Part shown: positions 1 through 12,912 of the stretch, in pieces
How the letters are laid out: each line of letters starts with the position of its first letter
Position numbering within the stretch: position 1 is the stretch's first letter
Assembly: GCF_001039355.2 (NCBI RefSeq)
Contig: NW_019776180.1
Coordinates: forward strand, 16,479-80,478
Reading direction: 5' to 3'
Source: Lingula anatina
Lineage: Eukaryota; Brachiopoda; Lingulata; Lingulida; Lingulidae
Length of the DNA: 64,000 nucleotides
The notes under the pieces: generated by a model
The model's database searches: none
The model's input: the letters and a program-made list of their open reading frames with translations, nothing else
What the model was told of the DNA's origin: nothing
Translations under genes and position numbers: made by a program

Positions 1-3000
1 ACTAGTCCTTTTTCGTTTCTCTTCAAGTTTTTTCTTCAGGGATAATTTACTCCTTTGTTTAGTTCTTGTTTGACATTCACCGTTGCTGTCCTCTCTCTGC
101 ATGTCACTTTTAGAAGGGGATATCAGATCTGTTTTAGCTTTTAACTTCTGAAGTTTCTTTCTTAGTTCTGTAATTTTTAATGGACTTGACTTGAAATCGG
201 TTGAAATTTCATCCTGTGTTTCTCCCAGCAAACTGTGTTCCTGTTGCTGTTCCTTCTTTGAGTATGTGGCAAACACTTTCGGCAAAACAAGCCTGGTTGG
301 TGAAACAGATGATGATCTGGATTTCACACTTGCCGAATCTGAGTAAGGTTTCATGGGCGAGGATATGGCAGTGTCAGAGTGAAATAAATCATCGCAGCCC
401 ACGCTGTCTAAATATGGCGCATCCTCATTGTCCGACCCCAAGTCCACAGTCGTTTTATTGGGAAATGGCAATGAATTAAAATCTGAGTTTGGTGAGGGAC
501 TGCCATCTCCAGAGCAAACATGAGATTTTTGAGCAAAAGTTGACAGGTTCTCCTCCCTTTGCACAATGGGATCCTTACTACTTGTATTGGTAACCACAGT
601 CTTTTTCGGTGTAGTAAAATTTGGGAAATTTTCTGTTGGTCCTTTATAATTCATTTTTTCAGTTAATTTTTTATCTTTATTATTGCACTTGTCATCCACT
701 GTTGCAGAATGCTTATCCTCATTAAGATCAGGAGGACTATTTGGCATAAATTCCTCATAGAGATCTTCAAAGGACTTTCTGTTCACCATTCTTGTTAGTT
801 TGGGAGGTTCTAATTCTGCAGAGCAAACAGCTTTCTTTTTGTTTTGTAAATTACATCCATTCTTTTTGACAGGAAAATATGTTTTTACTGCTGAGCTGCT
901 GTCTTCTTCAGCATTACATGTACCATTTTCAATCTCTCTTCCTCTGTCATCATGGAGCCTCTGTTGCAGTACAGTCCTTTGGGAAAGTTTAAGGTCACTT
1001 TTTGTATCACTAACTTTAAATTTGTCAGTCTCACTTGTAGACTTAGTATTTGGAAATTTGGCTGTGCTTTCGGCATTTTTCCTCATCGCATCAAAACTCT
1101 CCACTGTATAAAGACCACTTTCACCATTGCTACTCTGACTGATAGTCTCAGTTGGTGAATGCTGATGAACAGTGCTTGGTGGTTGTTCTATTCGCCTGGG
1201 ACTTTGGTATGGGGGTGAATTAGGTTTGGGTGAAATAAAAGGCCTCACACGACTTCTCCTTCGCTGACAAATTTTTCCAGCATTAACCTCCTTTATGCCT
1301 GTTGTGCTTGAATTTTTAATATCAGGGACAGAGACTCCTGTGTCTTCCTTCGAACTAAGAGGACCTTGTTCCTTAGATTTCTGCTCTGGAATATTCAAAG
1401 GAAGTCCAGTCTCTTCATTAGCTAGCCTTGGAGCTTGTAAATTAAGGTTCAAATTTTTCTGTTGGGGCTTCATTTTTGTGTACTGCTCCTTTCTGAAATC
1501 ATTCAACACAACATGGCACTTGTGAACAGGGAGAGGAATTTCTCCAGGAGAAAAAGAGTTTCTCGTTTCTAATGATTTGCTGGCACTGATTGTATATGTC
1601 AATGGGTACTTGTTTTGACCACATGGAAGGACGGGACCTCTGGGTCCAAGTCTTTTCTTTGTTGGACCTGAAAGTACAATGGAATAGTTATTCTCTTTTC
1701 ACCATTTCTCTGTTTTCATCAACCATCCTTTATATTTCTTAAGACGTTATTCACCTCTTGCCCCCCCCCCCCCCCAAACAGATATCAAAAATAAGACATA
1801 AAACAAAAACTAAATTTAAAGTTTAACTTTTCAGTAGTAAACACATATATCAGATGATAACATTTTTGTGCTACAGTCCATATATTAACTAATTTCATCC
1901 ATGAGAATGCTGAAATTTTTACTATACACAATGATCTTTACTACAAACTGAAAAAAATCAAACCAAGAAATAAATTAAAAGAATTGTATTCCAGGTAACT
2001 TCAAATCTGTGAATAATAAAGGCTGACAAGAGTTGACAAATCTTCACAGTGGAATGCCAAGGCTACTAATTAAACAAAACTAGTAAAGTCATGTGTCTAT
2101 TTTGAGTTTTCAGCAGTGAAAAATTATTCATTCTTTTACCAGACACATCACCAGGGCCATCATACTGTGGAATCTCATCTTCCTCACTATCACTGCTGGT
2201 TTTCTCCACATTTTTCATATCACAGTCCTCATCCAAACTGTCAGCAAAAAATAAAGGATTATTGTCATTAAAAAAAAATCACATTTTCACAACCTCAACA
2301 TATTAAAGATTCTACAAAATACTACAAAATAATCCAATACTCATGAATTTTTAAGGATACTTTCTAGGAATGAACAATATTTAATGAAAATTTATAGACC
2401 AGGTATCAAATTACCTTCATAAAATCATATCAAAAGATACAAAAGGAATGCCTGCATTGAATTAAATACATGATTTTATGCTCTCTGAGATGAGGGCTGC
2501 CTTGTTCATGATATAATACACCTGTGCACATGTGAATTAAATATAAAATGGCAGGCGCTTTGAACAAGAGGATAATTGCACTTGTATTTTGCATACAGGC
2601 TTGCCTGTATTTTCATACACTTCGGTGTGTTCATCCTTTTGTTCGAAGTGCCAGCTGTGGTATAAGTCAGTTACAACTACTCTTCGTCAACCGTATGCGA
2701 CATACAAGGGCAAATTATATCTCGGCTGCGCCTTGATATAATTATACTCTTGTATGTCGCATACAGTGGACGACTCAAGTTGTAACTAGTACAAAAATCA
2801 GTGCAATGTACTGAAAACTAGAAACAACTGTTACCTCAATATTCTAATACGGTTTGTTTGTTGTCACTGACATAGTGAATTTTTTTCCAAAATACAGGCT
2901 GTTGGTTGTATAATCCCTGGTTGACATAGCATGACAGCACAAGGGAAGTCGCTGAGTTAGCTAATTTGGGGAGAAAGTTTACGCAATAATTTCTGGTTAA

Positions 3001-4993
3001 ACTCAACCTTTTTTTTTTTTTAGACAGGGCTCATGAAGAAGTTTCTCAATTGCCACTCTTGTCATAACATGTCCTGTAATACAACATGTTAGGTTTCAAG
3101 GCAAAATGAGGAGGGATTCTGGGGTGGCAGGATGAAGAAGTCCTGATGGCAGATTCTTTCCATACTTACCTATCGCCTAATATCCTCTCTTGAGTCATCT
3201 CCTCCTGGAGTTCATTCCACACACTCTGAGACATCAAAATGCTGTCCTCGATATCCTTCTCCACATCCTCCCCCTCACCTCCATCCCGATCCTCCTCCTC
3301 CTCCTCAGTTTGAGGACCACCATGGAGAATGCTGTCTTGATCCTCCAAATTGTAAACCTGGGACTCCACTTGGGATGATATCGGAGAGCTGTCATCTGCC
3401 ATTTTAGCCAAAATCTTAGCTAGCTCTTGGTCTTGAGATCCACCTAGATTATTTTTTAAAAAAGTATTATCACAGTGATAACAAAATGAATTTTCTAATC
3501 TTTATACTATGAGAACGAATATGTCATCCTTCAACAGGTAAAATGTCTAGCAAAAGACAGGCATAAAGACAAGCACACAGAAATACTGACATATAAATTA
3601 TATAATAGACCCTGCATAATGTTATTTAAGAGCATCTATGATTTTAATCTGTCAGTAGATTTTTTTTTTTTTTTTGCATTTAAGAGTTGTGATTGGATCA
3701 AGCTGTATGACCATGTAAGACTACCTGCTGTTTTCCAGATATATTCATTTGTAAACAACACAACAAAGACAACAAATCTTTAATCAAATTTACATTCATG
3801 TAAGAAACTATTTGAAATCCTACAGGTTTGCTCACATCATATAGTAGTATTTGCTTAACTTTTTACAATCTATATACCTACATTGAAATTCACAATTAAT
3901 TTGTAGTCTTAGTTTCTGAATCACAAAACACTTTTAATTGAAACTGGGACATCTTAAAAAATAGGTTGGGAAAATAGAAAGATTACAATATACAATGTAA
4001 CTTATAGCCATCATTGAACAAAAGATCTTGCCAAGTTAAAACACATGATTTTACCTAAGCACTGGGAGTCTATTTCATCTGGAGACCCCTGAAAGCTTTG
4101 ACTAAAAGACACCACCCTCTGTATACATTTTTCATCCACTACAGGTTCATCTGCATCTTCATCTCCAAGCAAAACTGTGTCAGCACTGGCACGGCTATTT
4201 TCTAAGGCAAAAAGTATTTTACATGAAAAGTAGTCTAAATGCATTTAGAAAATGTCCTTTTTAAAGTCCTATTTTCATGTCTAAATATCCTGCTTAGCTA
4301 CCATGACCTTAAAACCTTGGTTACTACACTTTAGACCTATTAAAACGGGTGCTAGGTGAAAACAAAGCAAAAAGGGGAAATACACATACACGTACTGTAA
4401 CCCCTTTGTTTTTTACAAACATCTTTATGGAATTCAGACAAAAATTCTGATAAAAAATTTCTGAAATAAAGAAATTTTGATCAACAAGGACAAATAATAC
4501 AGGAGTTTCTTAAAAAAAAAACTCAAAAATGTTGTACCTTCAGACAAATGGAAGTCCACCACACTGGCTGGTGAACATGGGACACTACTCTCCACCACCT
4601 CCATGCTATTTTGAGAACCCTCAGAAGATTGAGATTGGGATTGCCTGAACAAAGAATTTCATAAATCATTAATAAATCTACCAGCATGTCTCAGTACTTG
4701 GATCCTTCTTATATTTTAGTTCAAAGAGATAAGATGCAGTTTAGATTCATCTCAAAATTACGCCACTCGAAAATATTAAGATGACCAAAAATCTGGCCAT
4801 CACAACGTTATTAACTTAAGTCTGATCTTTTTAGAAAATTAGTACTGATTTTGTAACTAAAGAAACTGGGATGTTCATAGAGATCTACTTACACAATTGC
4901 CTGGTGTCTTCTTATGATATCCAGAAGTCTCTCGCGGAACATCTGATCACTCTCAGTGGGAGGGATGAAGCCTCTTTCTGTAAAAAAAAATCA

Positions 4994-5066
<73 letters not shown>

Positions 5067-5394
5067 TATTTTGTGTTGGATGACTACACATAACTCGAGT
5101 CTTAGCCACTGATTGAGGGAACTGATTAAGCATTGCCAACTGGAAAAAAATTACAAATTTGAAATTCTTCACTGAATTACGTACAACAAAATGTTAAAAA
5201 TTTCAGACATTTGAACAGCATTAGCTGGAAGCTTTGTCCAATATTTTGGAGAGTGTTTAAAAGTTCTCACCTTGGGACTCAGGTGGTGAAATATTTGACG
5301 TATCTCCTTTTTCTTTTCTTCTCTGTTTTTCATCTTCCCAGAGAGCCACTAGCCCAGGGTTAGCACCAAGATTGGCTGAATATAAATAAATTAA

Positions 5395-5449
<55 letters not shown>

Positions 5450-8394
5450 ACTGATCAAAAATATAAATGCACTAAACTAAAATGGTCAGTTGAAATGGAT
5501 AATCATGAAATATGCCCAGGTTGATGGTTTATTTGTGAATTGATGGATTTGTTTTGATCAAGTATAGTGGTCTAGTTTCACTTGGTCTCTCCCCATGAGT
5601 ATACTCAGAGGTTCAGTTTTTCCACCCATAAGACTAATGGAGCATGACGGAGTGGAGGTCAATCTGTATGACCAATACACACAAACACTCCTTACAGTCT
5701 AGGCAATAAAAGGGCACACCAAAATGTGCATTTCTGTCACTTGTCAACATGCCACTGATGTTCGAAATCATGAGGGAGCGTGCCATCCGCTTGTTCAATG
5801 CTGGCTTGTTGGTAACAGAAGTTGCAGCATGCCTGAATGTGCATCATTCCACTGTCAGCCGTCTGAGAAGCTTCAGAGACACTGGTAGCACTAGGAACCG
5901 CCCACATTCCTGCTGACCACGTGTTACCACACCCAATATGTCGTCCATTGAACACCTGTGGGAAGTTCTGGATCAGCGTTTTTGCCATCATGTTCTTGCT
6001 CCCGAGAATGTTCACCAACTACAAGTTGCACTCCAGGAGGAATGGGATAATATCCTTCAGTCCACTATTGACAACTTAGTGATGCCCATGTGCTGACAGT
6101 GTACTGCTCTGTGCAAAGCTAACGGTGGCCATACTCATTAATAGTGTCTGTGAACTATGATGTTGACCCCATGGTGTAGCTGATGCCCTAACTCTTAGGC
6201 TATGCATTTAAACTTCCTGCAATGCTCTCAAAGTGATGTCTATTTGTTGAGAAAAATTTGCTGTAACTTATGTTGGCCATATACTTTAGTTACATACATG
6301 AAAATAAATCAACATATTCTTTTGTGCGTTTATATTTTTGTTCAGTGTAGTTTGGTGCATTTATATTTTCAGTGTAAATAAATAATATTCCTCACATCTC
6401 AAAATGAACACAAGAAGTCAACACCCCTTTAACTTAGGTAATCTCACATAAACAATATAACAGCAATAAAATATTATAAATTACTGTTTGGCTGTAGATG
6501 CATAAAATATCACTCCTTATCCACAAAGTAAGAAATTTATTTCTTCATATCTTATATACAATGAAAAAAACCTACCATCAACCTCCATCCTGTTCATAAT
6601 GTCTGCTGCTACTGCATCGACCTCCAGCTCGCACGTACTTTGTCTCTCCACCTCAGCACCAAGAAGCATGTCCCTGCAAATACAGACACAAAAATAATAA
6701 ATAAATAAATAAATAAATTTACTTAGAAAAAATTGCCTCTGAAATTGAAGTATCACACACAAAACTCATATCCAAATGACCAGAACTGAAGCAATGATTA
6801 GTCTATAAATCTAGCATCCAAAAAGGAGATAAGAATTTCAACATAGTTTACCATTTTAGGTACAAACATAGTCATGCAACAAAATGAATTTTACAGTTAG
6901 ACCTGGCAGAATTGTTAATCAAACAACCTATGATGGTTACAACAAATTCAGGGAGAAGTTGAAGTAGTGGAGGATAGGGGAGGATAGAAAGAGGCCTGGC
7001 AGACCAAAGTTAGCTTGGAAGGACGTGGTGAGAAGAGACAGGGAAGCGCTTGGTCTAGTCTGCGAGGACCCTCAGGATAGATCAAGTTGGAGAGGAAGAC
7101 TGCGTGTCAGACTGGCCCCACCCTCTGTTGAGGATTAATCCCGGCCAGTATAATATAAATTCGGATGATGATGATGTTCAAGTAAAGAAGTTGGGAGATC
7201 ACATACCCTATCAGATATAATATAGAATTTTAGAATTGACTTACTCCGCTATGTTTTCTGCATCCCATATGTTCTGACTTGAATGAAGGCTGCTTTTATT
7301 GCTATCATTCAGTAAAGCTGCTGTAGGTGAAAGGTCATCAGACCTCTTAACTTCAGGGCCCCTGGGCCCATCTGCAAAAACATCATTATTTTCAAAAATA
7401 AAATAAAATAATTCAATCAATCAATGACAGTACATAAGCTCTGTAATATTTGAAAAATTTAACCTTAAGGAAATTATGCATAAAATTTTAGATTACCATA
7501 TCATTAGGCTATTTTCTAAATTTAATTTAAATAAAAAACATAATGAATTACCAGCTTGTTGTTGACTTCTTCTGAACTTCACGGCTGACAAATGGATCAA
7601 GTTCATGCCATACAAGTTGTAATCAATGAAGAACTGAAATGATAAAATTCAAATAAAAAGGTCAATACAATATTTGTAGAAGAATATATTACCCTTTTTT
7701 AAAATAATCAATAGCTGAATACTTTAATCCCTTTTTGTTATTATAATTGCACCACACTGAATTCAAATAAACCAGGTCAATGGGCTAATAAAGCAGTTGC
7801 TAGTCAATTATTATCGTGCGTGGGTGTGAGCACAAGTGTACTTGCATGACAGTTTATTTTCCGTTTTGTTTGATGCATATAAAACAAAATTGTCAGGACA
7901 CACTGTTTATATTCAGTGGTAATATATAATACTGTGACAAAAAGGCCTCAAAATTTTTTTCATCCTAAAGGTAGATAAAAAATCAAAAACAAACAGAGTG
8001 AATTGATTAAACAGCAATTTTTTTAACAGGTTTGATTTTGGGTTTGTGGATATATAAGAAGAACAGAAATTCACAAAAAAATCTGTAAGGGATAAGCATA
8101 ACATTGCACCAGTTTTCATATCAATAATTTTTAAAAATGAAAAATACTTGACAGATGAAAATGCATGATATTTGGCTGAAAAACTGGGTTAAAAGGTAAA
8201 TCATCATTATGTGGCTTTTAACCAAATATCGATGAAAGAGAATTGCATAGGAAATGACTTTATTCAGACTGTATATTATTCTACAAAGAAAATATGCTAC
8301 AATATTGCAGCATGAATAAATTAGAGGCAAACTAAACATACCATCACAATGTGTGGCATAGCAAACAGCACTGCGCAAAAATATGTATAGTATT

Positions 8395-8484
<90 letters not shown>

Positions 8485-11400
8485 AATACATAGATTTGAA
8501 GATACGATTATGTAAAATAAAAAAACATATTTCAGCGACCAAGACCTGATCATATAATTCTTAAAATTTCATATGAAATATCCTAAAGGGAAACATTTCC
8601 TGGAGACAAAAGTGACAAAGAGTTTTGTTGTTATTGTCACTAATAAAACCTGTAAATAAATATGTAAATACCTGCAGGTTAAATGGAATGTGTGTCTCAT
8701 GAGGCTGGAAGGGTTTATTCAATATGGCTCCCCCTTGGAGCAAATCTGCTACCCTGGAAAATTGGGAAATTGCACAATTATAACAATATTCATAGGAACT
8801 ATCAGTTAATAGGCATACTAGGACCAGTGAAAAATTGAATGTAAAACTGAATGATATCTAGAGAACACTTAATTAAGGTGGTGGAAAAGAAAGACAAAAT
8901 GCAAACTTATAAATTTGATCAACACCATCATAATAAAATGTAGAATCAACAAAACTTGTACAATACAATATCACTAACAAAATAGAGCATAATGATGTTC
9001 AAGCTTATATGATATATAATTTACAAATGGCATTTCAATAATTTACTTTGTGGAACAGTTGAGATATCAATCAACTGAATGAGACAAATGTTATATCATG
9101 TTACGTATAATATATATAGAGAGAGTCATCATCATGCAACTGCTACCTGAAAGCAACTTTTATATAAAAGGAAAAGCAAGATTGAACAAATGTATTGTGA
9201 TCTGTGAAATACAGTTTTATCAGGAAGAACTCAAATAAAACGAAATTTAAGGGCAAGTAAATTACAAATTTAACCTTGCCTCTGTATCTATTTTTAACTC
9301 AAAATCTAAGTGATTTCAAAAATATACCACCAACTTATTTTTTCCATCAACCAGCATTCGACATGCAATCATCATCAAAGCTTATGCTTTAAGAGCCTTA
9401 CAGACATTTTTTTCCTAATAAAAATTGTTTCAAAAAATCAATTATGTGGAAGCTCTTCCATTAGGTTAAAAAATCTACATTAAAAAAAAAAATTAATCTT
9501 AACCTGAACACAGCTCATTCAAACATCTGAAACTAGTGCCAACAGAACATAATCACAACTTTAGGAGGTGGCTGAAGATTAATTTCTTTTTTACTGTATA
9601 AAAAGGTTTAGATTCATAAAGCTGAAAATGATAATTTACGAAAAAAATTACTCCAAAAGACCTTGGCCTTAAGAAGATCAACATTTTGTTACATGTAGAA
9701 TTGTTTTCTGAATGTCATTCAACTTACTTCTTTACCATATTAGGACTGTAAAGGTATATCTTCAGAAATAACTCCTCTTTGGGATGAAAACCATAGAATG
9801 GTCTGAAATCAGATATATTCAATCACTTGCGACTGCAACATTCCCAAGTGGCTTAAGGCATTGTTTATGCAGAAAATATAGAACATTAAAACTAATAAAA
9901 ATTGCATTCACTGATGTGATATGTTTGAAATAATTTTCTCCATATATGACAAGTCAGAACAAGTATATTTGATAGCTTGAGCATGTAACTATATCCAGTG
10001 TGCTTACAAAAAAATACCCCCCAGCAACTACCACGGCATTTCTTAATAATGGCTTTTTAGGGAGAAAAAATACAAAACACACACACAGAAAAATACATAC
10101 ATGGCAGAAACCAATGACACTTTATATACATGGTGCTTGGCTGAACTAGCATTTCCTAAGGCCACATTTACTGCCCGATCTATACTCGATGCCACCTGCT
10201 TCAGGTAGCGGTCCACAGGTTGGGAGCCATCATAACGCACATACAAGTAGGGAAACAGACCATGAACATGCATACAGCATTTCTGTCCTGAAAAACAAAA
10301 GTGGCATATTAAATGAAATTTATCACTGTAAGTTCAAGTGTGGTGAACTTGGGATCAAGTATATGTGTTAAGTTTTTTTTTTCTCACTAGGCATTTTTGG
10401 TGGTCTCTTATGCAGACCCTGATAGAAATGTAATGTGTGTGGAAAGCAAAAGTTGGTGGGAAGAATTACAATTGCCAGTAGTCATGACACCCGCTTATTT
10501 AGACCCCTTTCCTTATCAGATATACCAAACCACATATAAAGGGGTCTATTTTTACTTATTATCCCAGCACTTTGGGGCCAAAAGTCAGGGATAATGTTAT
10601 CCCATCAGTCCATGAGTCCCTATATCTGTGCATTTATAATTTCTGCCATCTCCTCCTCTATGTGCATAGGCACTCAAGAATTTTTCGTGCAACTGTGGGT
10701 TGGGCTGTTCCTGTAAGGTGGTTGATTCTCAATTCTTTTTACATTGTAATTTCTGGCAGGCCCGTAGCCAGCAATTTCAAAATGGGGGTTCTTTTTCTGA
10801 AAATGTGGACCATTTACAATGAAACCTTTGTGTACCTATATCAAATTTTACCTATAATGAACCTTTTCCTGACAAAAAGGGTGGTTCTTTTGAACCCCCC
10901 AAATCCCCCTGGCTATGTCTGGTAACTCCTCCTAGACCATTATTATCAGGAAGTTCAGTCATTTGGTATTGGCAGACCTTACAGTACAGATGGAATATGG
11001 GCCCCTTGGGGTTGGACTGTCTTAGGAGGTGGATGATTCTGTTTATATCACACACAGGAATTTCTGCTTTCTCCTCATAGACCATTAGAGTGAGGAAGAG
11101 AAATGATAGACCTATTATGCATATATAGGCAGTTTGGGATTTTAGTCTGCCTTTGGGCAGGGCTCTTGCTGGGGTTGGACACTGTTATTTTAGCTATCTC
11201 CTTTTAGAGTGAGGAAGTTAAAACATTTTGGGATTGATTGACCTTTTATGAGGATGGGCCAGTCATTATTCATATGGGCATGAGGGGTTGGGCTGTCCCT
11301 CGGAGATAGGAGCAGGATGGATGATCCTCTTTCACATTTAACATTTTCACCAATTCTTTTTTTATGATGTTATTATGAAGATTATTTGCAACAAAATATA

Positions 11401-12912
11401 CATAGACTAGGTTCCCAAGGATTTAGATCGATCCATCTGGATCGACTTAACTCCCTGGGGGTTCATGCTAAATTGCTGTCAGCTTCCAGGAGCCGAGCAT
11501 GCACATAAGTTAATTACCCCCTTACAGCTTTTAGTAGGCGGGACAGACATTTAAGCCGGTTACACTGAAAGCAATCTGGTGAGACTCTCCAGGGGGATAG
11601 ATCGATTAAAAGTCTGTGGGAATGGTCTCATATACGATCCAGGCATTGTACTAGATATCAAGGGAATTCCCAGGAGTGTAAGCTGCTCTGTACAATGTGG
11701 GGAAGTGTGGAGATATGCAATGGCTACCTATCCACACCATCTAGTTTCTCTTGCTGTAGTTAACATCCATTTTTGAAAATTAGATGCCATATTTTTTACA
11801 CATGTACATCTGGCACTTCTGGTAATATTATGCAAAAACAGGATCATATTATTAAGATTATAATATGTATCACAATGATAAAACTTCATGCATGAATTCG
11901 GACAAATGAGGTTTTGTATGTCCCATTATTATGTACTTGATTATAAACACTGCCTATGACAATGCATATAATATTTCAGGTTAACATAGGTAAGATCTCT
12001 CTTATTCTCATTGTCAACTTTTATTTCATTTTTCATAAAATAGCATTATATTCACATGCTCTTTGTCTTGGTAACATGGATACTAATATGTCTCTACAGG
12101 TAAATTTTCCCAGGCCATTACAAACAGGATTGATTTGCTAATAAATGTCACATCTTTCTGCAATGAACCTGGGTATTTGCTGTCAATATTTGTTTTGAGG
12201 GAAATGGGTCCCCATAACTTGTGCCACCTAATTAAAGATTTCTAACTACAGAAAGCCTATCTAATCTGCAATTTGTCCCATGCACTATTACCGTACATCT
12301 TACATTTGTTGTGCTGTTTTCAGAAAATGTAACTTTTAATAGATTTTTGTGCATTTGAAAAATGCATGTCCATTATACAAATATATGTACCATGGGATGT
12401 CCCTTCTATACTTTTGTAGATCAAAAACGTTATACATGATCATAATAGAAGTCCTTAGTCCAACTTCCAAAGCCGGTGGTTTTTTATGATCATTGCTGCC
12501 ACTGATTACTTATCTTATTTTTTGTCAGATTATTTTTAAATTGTGTTGAAAATATTTCAAAGATAATATTCTCTGTGTCAAACCTTTTAACCATACCCTA
12601 AAAGCAAATGGGGCAATTCTCAACCATGCAAGTTTAAAAATCTGTTGACATTGCCTTCATTAGGCTGTTTTAATTCTCAAACACTCAGGGTAAGATTTAT
12701 AGAGGAAGGGAATGATATGGATAACCTTGAATTAAATAGGCCAAGTTAAATATAGAAAAACTGTCAAACTTACCAGCAGGTGTGGATCCATATATCCTTA
12801 TCACGGGCACAAATTTGGTCTCGGTCCCACTGAAGTCGGAGTGGCAGACATCTAAACCAGGAATGGGAACAGCTTGATAGGCGTCAGTGGTTACAATTCT
12901 CAGAGAGAACAT
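1..12912 (-). CDS. REV3L: DNA polymerase zeta catalytic subunit, N-terminal half (partial, 14 exons)
   Basis: This is the catalytic subunit of the translesion DNA polymerase zeta, which extends past lesions in the nucleus with REV7. I read exons (minus strand, 5' to 3') at 12774-12912, 10101-10287, 9728-9802, 8672-8753, 7552-7633, 7245-7371, 6576-6673, 5271-5375, 4893-4977, 4538-4644, 4055-4201, 3170-3443, 2140-2237 and 1667-1. All have GT-AG borders and codon phases join throughout, giving about 1,091 residues. The start MFSLRIVTTDAY and the segments IYGSTPAG, HGLFPYLYVRYDG, SSIDRAVNVALGN, FIDYNLYGMNLIHLSAVKF, STCELEVDAVAADI, NPGLVALWEDEKQRR and PESQERGFIPPTES match the family's B-family exonuclease-like N-terminal region in order. 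The last exon is one open frame of 1,667 nt with low-complexity, Ser/Lys-rich sequence, as in the long middle region of vertebrate REV3L. The exonuclease-like, polymerase and zinc/Fe-S regions lie left of position 1. The start was chosen by homology (Met at 12912); an in-frame Met at 12936 would add eight residues. Confidence 0.93.
2670..2787. mobile_element. Fold-back element in a REV3L intron
   Basis: 'gttacaact' and 'gtatgcgacatacaag' on the left are matched by 'cttgtatgtcgcatac' and 'agttgtaact' on the right, with an inner 'ttatatc'/'tgatataa' pair around 'tcggctgcgcc'. The 118-bp segment can fold into one long hairpin. Smaller hairpins lie just left of it (2585-2620, 'aatacaggcaagcctg' type). 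It is MITE-like and non-coding. Confidence 0.6.
4994..5065. repeat. (AAT)n microsatellite abutting a splice acceptor
   Basis: About 24 repeats of AAT. Read in the direction of REV3L transcription this is an ATT tract ending 17 nt before the acceptor of the exon at 4893-4977, so it supplies much of the pyrimidine-rich/branch region. Confidence 0.95.
5383..5450. repeat. (AAAT)n microsatellite
   Basis: Uninterrupted tetranucleotide repeat next to the REV3L acceptor at 5375 and directly against the left end of the Tc1-like element. Confidence 0.95.
5450..6351 (+). mobile_element. Tc1/mariner-like element, internally deleted
   Basis: The ends are related inverted repeats: 'ctgatcaaaaatataaatgc' at 5451 against the reverse complement of 'gcgtttatatttttgttcag' at about 6326. 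Inside, 5749-5916 encodes a helix-turn-helix segment typical of Tc1 transposases (ERAIRLFNAGLL...HHSTVSRLRSF). After a stop and deletion, 5937-6096 encodes the C-terminal block (SIEHLWEVLDQRF..., ending VMPMC and a stop). The middle with most of the DDE catalytic core is missing, so it cannot be active by itself. It sits in a REV3L intron beside an (AAAT)n tract. Confidence 0.8.
6950..7180 (+). mobile_element. LINE-like retrotransposon 3' end fragment
   Basis: The plus strand encodes a short frame with RKRPGRPKLAWKDVV and RRDREALGL, the basic tail motif seen at the C-terminus of many non-LTR reverse transcriptases. A stop follows, then a (GAT)n-like 3' tail at about 7163-7175. Only this tail is present; it is a 5'-truncated copy in a REV3L intron, antisense to the gene. 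Confidence 0.6.
8387..8491. repeat. (AT)n tract forming a perfect palindrome
   Basis: About 80 bp of alternating AT (8399-8481) is enclosed by 'gtattgtga' on the left and 'tcacaatac' on the right, so the whole of roughly 100 bp is self-complementary. It is in the REV3L intron between the exons at 7552-7633 and 8672-8753. Confidence 0.9.
10600..11395. repeat. Degenerate repeated units in REV3L intron 1
   Basis: Blocks of the type 'aatttctg..ctcctcctat..gac' and 'ggttgggctgt..gg.gg.tgattct' recur at about 10637/10700, 10747/10922, 10990/11055 and 11290. This suggests a decayed tandem repeat with a period of a few hundred bases. No gene is seen. Confidence 0.4.
10757..10921. mobile_element. MITE-like element with 'CCGTAGCCAG' ends
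   Basis: The element starts 'gcaggcccgtagccagcaat' and ends 'atccccctggctatgtctgg'. Its inner halves 'atgggggttctttt' and 'cttttgaaccccccaa' are inverted with respect to each other. It splits a moderately repetitive unit whose other parts lie at 10637 and 11055, so it is nested. No coding capacity. Confidence 0.55.
11405..11632 (+). mobile_element. MITE-like element, family A, copy 1
   Basis: About 230 bp with related inverted ends: one end contains 'ttagatcgatccatctgg' and the other 'ggatagatcgattaaaag', with 'ctccctgggggttc' matched by 'ctctccagggggatag'. The centre holds 'gttaattaccccctta' and 'gtaggcgggacagaca'. There are four other copies in the window (15424, 20410, 22353, 36458). No coding capacity, so it would be non-autonomous. 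Confidence 0.7.

Noticed and set aside
201-1525. Several plus-strand open frames
   Set aside because: They overlap the uninterrupted 1,667-nt REV3L exon on the minus strand and have no family resemblance; they are shadows.
4871-5172. Frames with poly-Asn or poly-Leu
   Set aside because: They are translations of the (AAT)n microsatellite.
8321-8553. Frames with alternating Ile-Tyr
   Set aside because: They are translations of the (AT)n tract.
12697-12773. Read-through of the REV3L start exon (KFDSFSIFNLAYL...)
   Set aside because: The frame runs on past the donor at 12774; the family sequence continues in the exon at 10287 instead.
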